A DNA stretch of 64,000 nt from DASWED01 sp036394995 (GCA_036394995.1 DASWED010000125.1:1-64000), one strand, 5' to 3'. Positions 1 to 8,245 are shown, counted from the first letter of the stretch. The notes: generated by a model from the sequence alone, not told the origin. A program made the numbers and translations.

Positions 1-24
1 TTGGGGGTATCCATGTAACCGGAC
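1..24 (+). repeat. Left terminal inverted repeat of the IS1595 element
   Basis: The 24 bases are the exact reverse complement of 1105-1128. They start with TTGGGGGTATCC. The next base differs between the two ends. Confidence 0.88.
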
Positions 25-33
25 TAGCCCAGG

Positions 34-1080
34 TCACACCGTTCTCCAGGGGCGGTTCGCCGGGGGTCGTTCCAAGCTGGGAGGGTGACCTCGGGCGACC
101 GGCGCCGGCGGCGGCTGTCTCTTCGGCTGGGGGTTGGCCACGAGGTCGCGGTAGCGCACCGGCTCATGGGCGACGGCGAGCTCGAGGACCCGGTAGAAGA
201 CCATGCCGCGGCTCCGGGAGCGGCGGCGGTTGAAGCGGAAGACGAACTCGTTGAGGTAGCTCCCCAGGTGGTCCGGTTCCACGGAACCCTGATGGGTGCC
301 GAGCAGCCACCGCTTGGCCAGCGAAGCGACGCGGTGCACCCCCGGGAGCAGGTCCCCGGCGTCCTCGCCACGGGCCCGAGCCGCCCGCTGGCTCCTCCGG
401 TCGTGGACGTAGCCCAGCTCGCCGATGCCCTGGTAGCCCGCCCACCCGTCGGTGATCACCGCGGCACCGGGCTCGACGTGGTCGGTCAGGAACGCCCGCA
501 GCGATGGCCCGGACGCATCGGGGAGGATCGCCATCCGGCATCGCCCGTAGCCCTTCGGCTCCCGGAGCTCCACACCCACTCCCACCAGGGCTTTCTTCCC
601 CCTGGCCCGGCCACCTCGGAGCCCCGGCTCCTCTCCGCCGATGTAGGTCTCGTCCACCTCCACCATCCCTGCCAGGCGCTCCCGGCCCGGGCGCACCAGC
701 ACCGAGCGCACCCGGTGCAACATGGCCCACGCCGTCTGGTACGAGCCGATCTCCAGGGTTCGCTGCAGGCTCTGCGCCGACAGCCCGTCCTTCTGCGTGG
801 CGAACAGCCAGCACGCCATGAACCACACCGTCAGCGGGGTGCGGGTCCGGTCGAAGATCGTCCCGGCGGTCACCGACGTTCGGGCTCCGCACCCACCACA
901 CTTGATGCGAGCGTCCTCCAGCCGCCAGCCGCCCGGGCGACCGCAGTGCGGGCAGACGAAGCCGTCCGGCCACCGCAACCACTCCAGGTAATCCAGGCAG
1001 TCGGCGTCGGTTCGGAACCAGGCCAACAGATCACCGGTCGAGGCCGGGTAGTGCAAGCCGCCATTCGGCGTCGACCTCAT
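34..1080 (-). CDS. IS1595-family transposase
   Basis: A 348-residue transposase with an N-terminal zinc ribbon (C43, C46, C61, C64) and an ISXO2-type DDE domain. The first catalytic Asp is in EVDETYIGG (D143) and the second in ITDGW (D211). The conserved block KRWLLGTHQGSV (256-267) precedes YLNEFVFRFNRR (275-286), which carries the third acidic residue. The start ATG at 1080 lies 25 bp inside the right inverted repeat and the stop lies 10 bp inside the left one. Length and layout fit an intact enzyme that moves the element by cut-and-paste. The proline- and arginine-rich tail after about residue 310 is variable in this family. Confidence 0.93.
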   Translation of the reverse strand: MRSTPNGGLHYPASTGDLLAWFRTDADCLDYLEWLRWPDGFVCPHCGRPGGWRLEDARIKCGGCGARTSVTAGTIFDRTRTPLTVWFMACWLFATQKDGLSAQSLQRTLEIGSYQTAWAMLHRVRSVLVRPGRERLAGMVEVDETYIGGEEPGLRGGRARGKKALVGVGVELREPKGYGRCRMAILPDASGPSLRAFLTDHVEPGAAVITDGWAGYQGIGELGYVHDRRSQRAARARGEDAGDLLPGVHRVASLAKRWLLGTHQGSVEPDHLGSYLNEFVFRFNRRRSRSRGMVFYRVLELAVAHEPVRYRDLVANPQPKRQPPPAPVARGHPPSLERPPANRPWRTV

Positions 1081-1104
1081 CGCTCCGAAGCCTACCCCAG
1101 CGTG

Positions 1105-1128
1105 GTCCGGTTACATGGATACCCCCAA
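1105..1128 (-). repeat. Right terminal inverted repeat of the IS1595 element
   Basis: Exact reverse complement of bases 1-24. It ends in ...ATACCCCCAA at 1128, directly against the interrupted membrane-protein remnant. Confidence 0.88.
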
Positions 1129-1405
1129 GGCGGCTTTTGCCTGCCGACCGCACGGAGGAGGTCGTCTGCTCCTGGCGGCGACGGCGGAGGAGCGCCGTCG
1201 TTCCGAGACCGATGGTCAGCCCGAAGAGCGCGTGTTCGGCGATGAACGTGCCCCGCCCGGCCAGGGTGGGGCATGTCCCTGATGGGGCCCCGGCGTCGAA
1301 CAGCGCCGCCGCGAGCGGGAGTCCGACGAACGCGCTGAAGGCCAGGGCCACGAACCCGAGGACGATCCCAGCCGGAACGCAGAGGTGAACGACCTGCGGC
1401 TTCGT
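1129..1405 (-). pseudogene. Remnant of a small membrane protein cut by the IS element
   Basis: In the minus frame after the stop at 1406-1408 the sequence reads as a membrane protein. One hydrophobic segment runs VVHLCVPAGIVLGFVALAF and into AFVGLPLAAALF. A second is FIAEHALFGLTIGLGTTALL, followed by a basic RRRRQEQ stretch. The frame then crosses the inverted repeat at 1128 and ends inside the element. No good start or Shine-Dalgarno is seen; GTG at 1351 falls inside the first segment. I infer a broken gene truncated at both ends. The family is not recognised. Confidence 0.4.
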
Positions 1406-1432
1406 TCACGATCGGACGAAGTGTGTCGACGA

Positions 1433-1475
1433 CGGCTGAAGACTGAGCACTTCTGGCCGGTCGAAAACTGAGCAC
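1433..1475 (-). repeat. Two 18-bp near-repeats, possible IS21-like element end
   Basis: Copies at 1433-1450 and 1458-1475 share 15 of 18 bases, with the core CTGAGCAC, at a 25-bp period. On the minus strand the core reads GTGCTCAG followed by TTTTCGACCGG or TCTTCAGCCG. From memory, repeated GTGCTCAGTTTTC blocks are typical of the ends of IS21-family elements in actinobacteria. No istA or istB gene is present, so at most this is a scar. Confidence 0.35.
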
Positions 1476-1559
1476 GTCCGACACCTGCACAGTCGTTCGA
1501 CCGACCTCCGGTCCAACCGAGACCGGAGGGCCGAGAGCTCCGACTCGTGACGTACCATC

Positions 1560-1904
1560 GTGTTCGTGGCGTACGACGAGGAACTCGCGGATCGGATCCG
1601 CGCGCTGCTCGGCGGCGAGCCCGATCTGACCGAGATGAAGATGTTCGGCGGGCTCGGGTTTCTGATCGGGGGCAACATGGCCGTCGCGGCAAGCGGCCAG
1701 GGTGGCGTGCTGGTTCGCGTCGACCCTGCCCGGTCGGACAGGCTCCTCGCCACGACGAACGCCCGTCTCATGGAGATGCGCGGCCGGGGGATGCAGGGGT
1801 GGCTCCGGGTCGCCGCGAACGATGTCCGGACCAAGCAGCAGCTCGCGAAGTGGGTACGGCTCGGCGCGACGTACGCCCGTTCGCTTCCCCCGAAGCGACC
1901 ATGA
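1560..1904 (+). CDS. TfoX N-terminal domain family protein
   Basis: A 114-residue single-domain protein. It has the signature start AYDEELADRIRALL, then MKMFGGLGFLIGGNMAVAA and a GVLVRV strand, and ends in KWVRLGATYARSLPPK. That is the usual length of stand-alone TfoX-N proteins. The domain is named after a competence regulator, but stand-alone actinobacterial copies have no established role and I assign none. GTG at 1560 is used as the start; GTG at 1566 is an alternative. No strong Shine-Dalgarno precedes either. The gene stands alone between remnants. Confidence 0.8.
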   Translation: MFVAYDEELADRIRALLGGEPDLTEMKMFGGLGFLIGGNMAVAASGQGGVLVRVDPARSDRLLATTNARLMEMRGRGMQGWLRVAANDVRTKQQLAKWVRLGATYARSLPPKRP

Positions 1905-1964
1905 GCGCGAACCAGGTACGGCCGGCCCGTCATGAGGTGCCAGACCCCAGCGCAGACCAAAGGC

Positions 1965-2155
1965 GCGCGTCGACGAAGACTGCGCGGTCTGACATCCAAA
2001 GACCGCCAGGAGGACCTGCTGGCCTTGAACGGGCTCATCGAGGCCGGCAAGGTCGAGCCGGTCATCGACAGGACCTACCCCCTCAGCGAGGCCCCCGAAG
2101 CCATCCGGTACCTGGCGGAGGGCACGCCCGAGGGAAGGTCGTCATCACCGTGTGA
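1965..2155 (+). pseudogene. C-terminal remnant of a medium-chain alcohol dehydrogenase, frameshifted
   Basis: From about 1965 the plus strand encodes LTSKDRQEDLLALNGLIEAG, then KVEPVIDRTYPLSEAPEAIR and YLAEG. This is the C-terminal end of zinc-type or quinone-oxidoreductase-like MDR dehydrogenases. At about 2118 the frame breaks. The expected ending HARGKVVITV followed by TGA is present one frame over (to 2155), consistent with loss of one C. Only about 60 of some 320 residues remain, with no cofactor fold. Confidence 0.75.
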
Positions 2156-2225
2156 GGCCACGTCGTCCTCCTCCGCGGGCGGGAGGAGTCAGGCCTGAGC
2201 CAGGATCTCGTAGATCTTCCGCCGT

Positions 2226-2597
2226 CTACGACGTCGCGCCCAGTTGCGAGCCGATCGAATCGCGCAGCGCGAGCGCCGCGCTCAACGGGCGCACCATGAC
2301 CGTGAAGTCGTCGATGAGCCCTTCCGCGTTGGTGTGGATCATGTCGATCCCCTCGACCTCACGGTCGCCCACGCGGGTGCGAAAGTGCAGCACGGTACCG
2401 CCGTCGCCCTCGAACTCGGCGACGTAGCGAAAGTCCTCGAAGGTCCGGAAGAGGAGCGAGAAGAGCGCCGCGACAGCGTCCTTTCCCTGAAAGGGTTTGA
2501 AGGTCACCGGGCTGTGCAACACGACGTCTGGCGCCAGCGTCGCGACTGCGCCGTCAAGATCGCCAGCCTCCACCGCCTTCTTGAACGCGATGGCCAT
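2226..2597 (-). CDS. NTF2-like/SnoaL-like domain protein
   Basis: A 123-residue protein of the NTF2-like cone fold. It begins MAIAFKKAVEAGDLDGAVATLAPD, has the VVLHSPVTFKPFQGKDAV block, and later FRTRVGDREVEGIDMIHTN and the IDDFTVMVRPLSA strand. Such proteins may bind or isomerise small hydrophobic ligands, but no substrate can be named. The start at 2597 is supported by AGGAGG 7 nt upstream. The longer frame upstream to 2885 overlaps the BNR gene and is rejected. Monocistronic as far as can be seen. Confidence 0.8.
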   Translation of the reverse strand: MAIAFKKAVEAGDLDGAVATLAPDVVLHSPVTFKPFQGKDAVAALFSLLFRTFEDFRYVAEFEGDGGTVLHFRTRVGDREVEGIDMIHTNAEGLIDDFTVMVRPLSAALALRDSIGSQLGATS

Positions 2598-2706
2598 GGG
2601 TGCCTCCTCGGGTTGGTCCGAAACTGTACAGGTGCACCGGGCCGCGGCGAGCGAGCCGAGCATCCGGTAGCCCCCGCCCGCAGGTGGGGCGCCGGCCACG
2701 TTCTGG

Positions 2707-4149
2707 TCAGCAACGCCGACCGGGCAGAAGCGATGGTCCGGAGATCTGTCTCGCGGTGACCGTCGAGCCCCGCCCGACGTCGTCCGTCCACGCCGTATGG
2801 GCCATGCCGCAGGCGTCGATGACGAGGCCCTGGAAGTCACGGAGGCCCCAGTCGTATTGCGAGGAACCCGGGTTCCCGGACGCATCGATGCTCCCGACGT
2901 GCGTCACATCGCTCAACCGGCTTCTCGTGAAGGTGGGACGCGCGGCGACGGCGTCCACGCTCTGCGCGAACATCTCGACCCACCTCGAATGCGGATCGGT
3001 GAAGTTCGGCGATCGCGAGCCGTACCACGAAACGTCCACACGGCCTGGCGCCCCTGCCGCGAGGGCCGGCATCACGTTGGAGCGCAGAGCCCCGGAGTCG
3101 ACCCGAACGGGCCGGCTCCAGTGCTCGCCGTGATCCGTGGAGTGGATGAGGAAGATGTGGGTCTGTGCACTGTCCCCGAGTCGGAGCGAGAAGGCCGCGT
3201 ACAGCGTTCCCGCCCCGTCGATCGCCGACGCCGGAATGACGTGACCGAGGCTTCCCCCCGCGGCCGAGGGGCCGAAGGCGCCCGTGATGTCGAGGACGAG
3301 CCGGTTGCTCCAGCTCCGTCCGGCATCGTCCGATTCCGCCAACCACAGCTGCGTGAGCGGGAAGTCACGAAGCGGCTCCTGGGAGGCCGCTGGCGCCGCG
3401 CCGACGGCGCTGGCCTCGTAGAGCATGTAGGTCCGGTCGTGGTTCGCCGTATCGAACAGCGGGCGGCTCGTCAGTTCGATCGAGCCGGCGTGATCCACGC
3501 CCGTGACGAGCGTGGGGCCGGAGAAGATGTGCGCATGGTCCGTGGAGATCCACGCCACCACGTCACCGGCCCCCTCGCTGTTCGTCACGTAGACGCGACC
3601 CGGCCGGTACGGGTCGGGGACGAGCCATGGCCTGTCGGGCTGGTCGACTCCGTGGGGCAGTGGAAACGTCGCCGGACCCGCCCAGTGGCGCCGATCCAGC
3701 GACGAGTACACGAGGATCGTGGGATTCGTGGGCTGCTGCGGGGGGTCCTGGAAGGCCAGATTCAGGACGTACTGGTATCCGTCGGGTCCGAACGCGGCGT
3801 CCGCATCCCCGGTCATCGCCCCGGTGGTGTCGAAGTCCTGGCCCGAGCCCCAGTGTCTCCCGCCGTCGGAGGAGACCCACCAGGTGGGGTAGCCCGCGTT
3901 GGCCCGGGCCGCATCGACGACGAGGACGCGGTGGGGTCCGACGGCGATGCCCGGCTCTCCGAACGAGGCGCGATGTCCTCCGGCTGCAGGAGGCAGGGTG
4001 AGGATCCGCCACGCCAGGGGGCGGTCGTCCGCCACATCGCGCACCGGCAGGGCCGTGGCACCAGGCCGGCCGGCTCCTCCCGCGAGCATGGTGACCGCTG
4101 CTGCCGCGGCGAGAGTCACCAACAGGACTGCGACGGGCCGATTCTTCAT
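2707..4149 (-). CDS. Secreted BNR/Asp-box (sialidase-like fold) protein
   Basis: A 480-residue protein with an N-terminal signal peptide (basic start, then a hydrophobic core at 7-24). It probably has a beta-propeller fold, marked by Asp boxes SSDGGRHW (93-100), SDDAGRSW (273-280) and STDHGEHW (337-344). Asp boxes are structural and do not prove sialidase activity. No FRIP motif or arginine triad is apparent, so the enzyme name is withheld. There is no obvious lipobox or cell-wall sorting signal, which points to export as a soluble protein. A second protein of the same general type is at 40821-42476. Confidence 0.75.
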   Translation of the reverse strand: MKNRPVAVLLVTLAAAAAVTMLAGGAGRPGATALPVRDVADDRPLAWRILTLPPAAGGHRASFGEPGIAVGPHRVLVVDAARANAGYPTWWVSSDGGRHWGSGQDFDTTGAMTGDADAAFGPDGYQYVLNLAFQDPPQQPTNPTILVYSSLDRRHWAGPATFPLPHGVDQPDRPWLVPDPYRPGRVYVTNSEGAGDVVAWISTDHAHIFSGPTLVTGVDHAGSIELTSRPLFDTANHDRTYMLYEASAVGAAPAASQEPLRDFPLTQLWLAESDDAGRSWSNRLVLDITGAFGPSAAGGSLGHVIPASAIDGAGTLYAAFSLRLGDSAQTHIFLIHSTDHGEHWSRPVRVDSGALRSNVMPALAAGAPGRVDVSWYGSRSPNFTDPHSRWVEMFAQSVDAVAARPTFTRSRLSDVTHVGSIDASGNPGSSQYDWGLRDFQGLVIDACGMAHTAWTDDVGRGSTVTARQISGPSLLPGRRC

Positions 4150-4270
4150 GCTGCGGTGCGCTCCCAGGGACGGCGCTCACCCATGAGGGACTCTCCTTGT
4201 TCCCCTTGGGGGGTCGTGCGAAACTGCCGAGGCGCCCGCTGCGAGGCGGCGACCCATCCAGAAGGCGGGC

Positions 4271-4444
4271 TTACCCGGCCTTGCCGCTGGGCGGAAGATT
4301 CAGCGGGCCGGTCAGATATCGCTGCAGGGTGGGACCGAAGATGGAGCACACGGTCTCGGGCGAGGCTGAGGCGATCGGCTCCACCTTGGGCACGTAGCGG
4401 TAGAACGCGAGTCCGACCACCTGCGATCCGACCGCGCTCAGGTC
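4271..4444 (-). pseudogene. C-terminal fragment of a TetR-family regulator
   Basis: The minus strand encodes LSAVGSQVVGLAFYRYVPKV and then EPIASASPETVCSIFGPTLQ and RYLTGPL before the stop at 4271. This matches the C-terminal ligand-binding end of actinobacterial TetR proteins (SQLVGLA...RYVLRVEPLASASPEEVV...GPTLQRYL). The homology begins at the very position where the PadR gene stops (4443), and no DNA-binding half is present. It looks like the scar of a deletion that joined the two genes. Confidence 0.7.
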
Positions 4445-5021
4445 ACGCCTCGGCGAGGACCTCGTAGATCTTCCGGCGGGCTTCCGTGAGGATCTGGGTG
4501 GCCTTCTCCACCTGCTCCTGGTCCCCGGCACGGGCGACCTGCATCGCCGCCCCGGCCAGCTGGAAGCCGGCCTCGCGGAGCTTGGCGAACCCCTCAGGCA
4601 CCCCGCCGTGGTCCCATGGATCGGCGCCGCCGGCGCGCTCGCGGCGCCCCTGGAGCTCCGTTCGCCCCGCATCGGTCACCGAGTAGACCTTCTTGCCGTC
4701 CTGCTCCTCGCTGGTCACGAGGCTCTCGTCCTCGAGCATCTGCAGGGTCGGGTAGACGGAACCGGGGCTCGGGCTCCACATGCCGCCGCTCCGCTCCTCG
4801 AGCTCGCGGATCACCTCGTAGCCGTGCAGCGGCTTCTCCGCGAGCACCCCCAGTACCGCGGTGCGGACATCCCCCCGGCGGGCCCGGCGCCCCGCCCAGG
4901 GGGCACGGCCGAAGAAGACATCGCCCCACGGCCCCCGGTGACCCCAGAACGGGGGTCCCGGCGGGCGGTGATGGAAGTGGCCCACGCCCCAGCCTCTCTC
5001 GTGCTCTCCTGCTCCATGCAT
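4443..5021 (-). CDS. PadR-family transcriptional regulator
   Basis: A 192-residue repressor. After a His- and Pro-rich N-terminus (to about residue 45) comes the PadR winged helix: RGDVRTAVLGVLAEKPLHGY, EVIRELEERSGGMWSPSPGS, VYPTLQMLEDESLV and KKVYSVTDAGR. The C-terminal third is a helical dimerisation region (about 140-192). The start at 5021 has AAGGAGG at good spacing; longer upstream frames lack support. PadR proteins usually repress an adjacent efflux or detoxification gene and themselves, but no such target remains next to it. A palindromic ATATAT site lies 45 bp upstream. Confidence 0.88.
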   Translation of the reverse strand: MHGAGEHERGWGVGHFHHRPPGPPFWGHRGPWGDVFFGRAPWAGRRARRGDVRTAVLGVLAEKPLHGYEVIRELEERSGGMWSPSPGSVYPTLQMLEDESLVTSEEQDGKKVYSVTDAGRTELQGRRERAGGADPWDHGGVPEGFAKLREAGFQLAGAAMQVARAGDQEQVEKATQILTEARRKIYEVLAEA

Positions 5022-5065
5022 CCCGTCCTCCTTCCCGCGCGCACGGCCCTGTTCTCGTGCGCTCG

Positions 5066-5075
5066 CGATATATCG
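5066..5075. promoter_or_regulatory. Candidate PadR operator, CGATATATCG
   Basis: A perfect 10-bp palindrome, AT-rich in a GC-rich setting, sits 45-54 bp upstream of the PadR start in a position to overlap its promoter. Autoregulation through such sites is common in the family. Binding here is inferred. Confidence 0.5.
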
Positions 5076-5228
5076 TAATAGCTCGGCGCGAAACTTGCCT
5101 AGCGTACGGTCCATGGTCTTCGCGCAGGGGCGCCAACGATGGGCCTGGTGTCCACGATCCAGGTGCTGCAGACCCACAACATCATCGAGGGGTGATCCGC
5201 GCCGCGGGGCCCGGTGCTCCCCGCCGTT

Positions 5229-5560
5229 CTACCGCGTGGTCACCCGCTGCACCTGGATGAAGTCGCTCGCCCCGTTGACCGTGAACACCGTGAAGGTCTC
5301 GAGGCCATGCACGGGGGAGTGGATCTGGATCGTGAACGAGCGGTGTTGGTGGCGTCGACCACCCCTCCGGTCGCGGCCGCGCCGTCCAGGGTGAGCGGGA
5401 CGGTGCTCGGCAGGAAGTCCCTCGCGTTCTTTCCGTACAGTCGGTCGACGTTGAGCTTGGCCACCTTGATCCCCGAGTTGACCGTGAGGGGGCGGCGATC
5501 CGACTCCGACGGTGAGGCCGCCGAGCCCGCTTCGGGCAGCCGGCTGGGTGTCCCTGCCAT
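5229..5560 (-). pseudogene. Frameshifted small protein of unknown family
   Basis: From ATG 5560 the frame reads about 75 residues including LTVNSGIKVAKLNVDRLYGK, NARDFLPSTVPLTLDG and GGVVDATNT. At about 5340 it shifts. The continuation in another frame is well formed: RSFTIQIHSPVHGLETFTVF then TVNGASDFIQVQRVTTR and TAG at 5229. The alternating polar and hydrophobic pattern suggests a beta-rich protein of about 110 residues. Either a one-base frameshift or a sequencing error is present. No family is recognised and no Shine-Dalgarno supports the start. Nothing else is seen in 5080-5680. Confidence 0.4.
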
Positions 5561-5680
5561 CTCCACGGAGTGTCCAGTGCCCGCCTGTTCGATAATGGTC
5601 GGGGGTGCGACCGGTCGGTTGACCTGAGCGCCCCGCTCGCCGCCTTCCGGCTCGAACGGCGCGACCCCAGGAGGACCGTG

Positions 5681-6079
5681 ATGTCGAAGGAGAGCGTGGA
5701 TCTCATCCGCGCCGCGTACGAGGCGTACGCGCGAGGAGACCTGGCGACGATGCTCCAGCACGTCGACCAGGACGTGGAGTGGACGTACCTCGATCCCGGC
5801 ATCGAGGATCCGGAACCGCAGGTGTGCCATGGCCGCCACGAGCTGGAACATGCGCTCCGGCGCCAGGCGGAACGCGGTCTGCGGGCCGAGCTCGACGAGG
5901 TGGTGGGCAACGGCGACCGGGTCATGGTCATCGCCCGAACGCCGGGCATCGATGCGTATCGGGTGTCGAAGGAGGGCGACCGGAACTACACCGTGTTCAC
6001 CGTGCGGGGAGGCAGGATCGTTGCCCTCCGCGATTGCCGTGACCGGGACGAGGCGCTGGCCATCGCCGGAATCGGATAG
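5681..6079 (+). CDS. SnoaL-like (NTF2 fold) protein
   Basis: A 132-residue SnoaL-like protein. MSKESVDLIRAAYEAYARGD is the typical first helix. LQHVDQDVEWTYLD and the later GNGDRVMVIART and NYTVFTVRGGRIVALRD strands complete the cone fold. The start is fixed by CAGGAGG 6 nt upstream; the longer frame from 5570 has no such signal. Ligand and role are unknown. A truncated luciferase-like monooxygenase follows at once, so it may once have been part of a small redox operon. Confidence 0.8.
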   Translation: MSKESVDLIRAAYEAYARGDLATMLQHVDQDVEWTYLDPGIEDPEPQVCHGRHELEHALRRQAERGLRAELDEVVGNGDRVMVIARTPGIDAYRVSKEGDRNYTVFTVRGGRIVALRDCRDRDEALAIAGIG

Positions 6080-6096
6080 CTGACGGCGAGGAACAT

Positions 6097-6699
6097 GGCC
6101 CACGACATCCGGATCTCTCGCTCCGGCACCCGTTCCTGCTGGCGGGCCAGCTGGCCGTCGCGCAGGCGGTCTCGGGCGGGCGGGTGGAGGTGGGAATCGG
6201 GGCCGGCTCCCACCACTTCGCGCGCCATGACCACCGGGTCACCGGCATCCCTTTCCCCCCGTACGCCGAGCGGATGGCGCGGGTCGAGGCGTGCTGCCGG
6301 ATCCTTCCGGCCCTGTGGCGTGGCGAGAACGTCATCGACGAGGCGATGGGGCTGACGGGGGCCTCGCTGGGGCCGGTGGGGGTCGTCCCCCCGCCGATCC
6401 TCATGGGAGGCACCAGCGACCGGGCCCTCGACATCGCGGCCCGTTACGCGGACGGGTGGCACGCTCCGGGCATGGGGCCGGATCAGTTCGCCGACGTCAC
6501 GCGGAGGCTGGACCGGGCCTGCGAGGACCTCGGACGCCAACCCCTCCGGAAGAGCACGCAGCTCCGTCTGGACGATCTCCCGCATGCCCGCGAATGGGTC
6601 GAGCGCTTCGCCGAGGCGGGGGCTTCGACCGTCGTGTTCGTGCTCGACGCCGAACAGGACCGGGACTGGGTGGGCCGCCTGGCGGACGCGGTCCTGTAG
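6097..6699 (+). pseudogene. N-truncated LLM-class (F420/FMN) oxidoreductase
   Basis: The open frame from 6097 reads HPFLLAGQLAVAQAVSGGRV, then EVGIGAGSHH, which is strand 3-4 of a luciferase-like TIM barrel. The C-terminal blocks PPPILMGGTSDRALDIAARY and ADGWH follow, through to a normal end. The first 50-60 residues of the fold (strands 1-2, cofactor contacts) are missing. The frame begins directly after the previous gene's stop, with no start codon or Shine-Dalgarno before GTG 6184, which already lies inside the barrel. I infer a 5'-deleted gene. Confidence 0.65.
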
Positions 6700-6780
6700 C
6701 GCGACACTCCGCCCGGAACCCGTCGGCCCCGCGGGCCCGGAACGAACGACCCTCCGCCGTTCGGCCGGTCGCCGGGTGGT

Positions 6781-8133
6781 CTACTCGCGGGGCCATTCGA
6801 CGCCGGCCCAGGGATCGTAGTCGACCTCCAGGGGCTCCTGCGCCGGACGCTGCTGCTCGGGCACGTGGCGGAGGTTGACGCGGATCCTGGTCCACGTCGT
6901 GCTCCGTCCTCGCATGGCGTCGACCAGCACGTCGGCCGGTTCGAGGTGGTCCACGACCTCCGGGTGGCGGGCCTTCCATCGCTCCAGGCCGTCCAGGGCC
7001 TGGGCCTGGGTGGCCGCCCGGGCGATCTCCACGAGCGGCATCGTGGTCCGCCGACGTCCGGTGGGGCCGGCCGACTTGCCCGGCGCGGGGGGCGGCACGA
7101 TCCCCTCGGGGCCTCGGTCGTCGTCCCCGCCGGGGCGCCGCTTCGACGGCTGGACCCGCCTGGGCTCGCCGGGCGCCTTGGGGAACTGCGGGGGCCACGG
7201 CGCGTCGCCGAACCCGGCGCGTTCGTGCTCGGCGGACAGCTCGAGGAGCGGTTCGAGGGAGCCGGCCGCCTCGTCGATCCCCTCGGCCGGGTCGCCGATC
7301 GAAGCGAACCTGGCCGGCATGGTCTCGACGGTGAACGCCGAAGGGTCGCACCCCGGCACCTCGTCCCACCGCAGTGGCGCCGAGACGCGCGCGTCGGGCG
7401 TGGGGCGCACCGAGTATGCGGATGCCACCGTGCGGTCCTTCGCGTTCTGGTTGTAGTCGAGGAACACCCCGTGGCGCTCCTCCTTCCACCACTTGCTGGT
7501 GGCGAGGTCCGGGACCCGCCGTTCTACTTCCCGGGCCACGGCCAGCGCCGCCCGGCGAACCTCGGGGAACGTCCACCGGGGCTCGATCCGTGCGTACACG
7601 TGGAATCCCTTCGACCCGGACGTCTTCGGCCAGGCCGTCAGGCCGAACTCCTCCATGACCTCGCGGCTGGCCAGCGCGACGTCGACGATCTGGGGCCACT
7701 CGATCCCGGGCATGGGGTCAAGGTCGACGCGCAGCTCGTCCGGGTGGTCGAGGTCGTCCGCCCGCACCGGGTGCGGGTTGAGGTCGATGCACCCCAGGTT
7801 CACGACCCAGGCGAGCTGTGCGGCGTTGCGCACGACGACCTCGTTCGCCGTCCGTCCCGACGGGAACGCCAGTTCCACCGTCTCGATCCACGGCGGCCGC
7901 GACTCCGGCGCCCGCTTCTGGAAGAAGAACTCGCCCTCGGCCCCGTTCACGTACCGCTTCATGGCCATGGGCCGGCCGTCCACCCCGCGGATCGCGCCCT
8001 CGGCGACCGCCAGGTAGTACCGCACGAGGTCGAGCTTCGTGTGACCCGTCCTCGGGAAGAACACCTTGTCCGGATTCGAGATCTTCACCTCGATCCCGTC
8101 GAGATCGAGGAACTCCTCCTTCCGCCCGGCCAT
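6781..8133 (-). CDS. LigD-type DNA polymerase/primase domain protein (NHEJ)
   Basis: A 450-residue stand-alone archaeo-eukaryotic primase-type polymerase, related to the LigD Pol domain that fills ends during Ku-dependent joining. The metal-binding acidic pair is in RVDLDP (D137, D139). KTSGSKGFHVY (about 169-179) binds the nucleotide, and DYNQNAKDRT follows. After the core (to about 300) come a charged linker and a conserved tail ending VNLRHVPEQQRPAQEPLEVD. No ligase or nuclease domain and no ku gene is nearby. ATG 8133 lies 7 nt behind a TATCGT box, so the mRNA may be leaderless. Confidence 0.88.
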   Translation of the reverse strand: MAGRKEEFLDLDGIEVKISNPDKVFFPRTGHTKLDLVRYYLAVAEGAIRGVDGRPMAMKRYVNGAEGEFFFQKRAPESRPPWIETVELAFPSGRTANEVVVRNAAQLAWVVNLGCIDLNPHPVRADDLDHPDELRVDLDPMPGIEWPQIVDVALASREVMEEFGLTAWPKTSGSKGFHVYARIEPRWTFPEVRRAALAVAREVERRVPDLATSKWWKEERHGVFLDYNQNAKDRTVASAYSVRPTPDARVSAPLRWDEVPGCDPSAFTVETMPARFASIGDPAEGIDEAAGSLEPLLELSAEHERAGFGDAPWPPQFPKAPGEPRRVQPSKRRPGGDDDRGPEGIVPPPAPGKSAGPTGRRRTTMPLVEIARAATQAQALDGLERWKARHPEVVDHLEPADVLVDAMRGRSTTWTRIRVNLRHVPEQQRPAQEPLEVDYDPWAGVEWPRE

Positions 8134-8140
8134 GTCGGAC

Positions 8141-8146
8141 ACGATA
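8141..8146 (-). promoter_or_regulatory. -10 box of a likely leaderless promoter (LigD-type gene)
   Basis: TATCGT on the minus strand ends 7 nt before ATG 8133. No Shine-Dalgarno lies between them, which is the standard leaderless layout. Confidence 0.5.
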
Positions 8147-8245
8147 TCGGTCCGGCCCTCATCCACCGGGAGCGGGCATCGGCGACCGGGGCCGCTTCGA
8201 TAGGATCGGGCGGCCCGAACGACTGGAGGGGGAGGACGAACGGCG

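Larger units (their letters stand above)
1..1128 (-). mobile_element. IS1595-family (ISXO2-like) insertion sequence
   Basis: A complete-looking element: one transposase gene fills it and perfect 24-bp inverted repeats lie at 1-24 and 1105-1128. The left repeat begins at the first base of the window, so the left flank and any 8-bp target duplication cannot be seen. The outer end could be a few bases further left. The intact transposase and perfect ends suggest recent activity. Its right end interrupts a short membrane-protein reading frame at 1129-1405. Confidence 0.9.

Noticed and set aside
2707..4149. Calling the BNR proteins sialidases
   Set aside because: Only structural Asp boxes are visible; no FRIP motif or arginine triad could be recognised in either protein.
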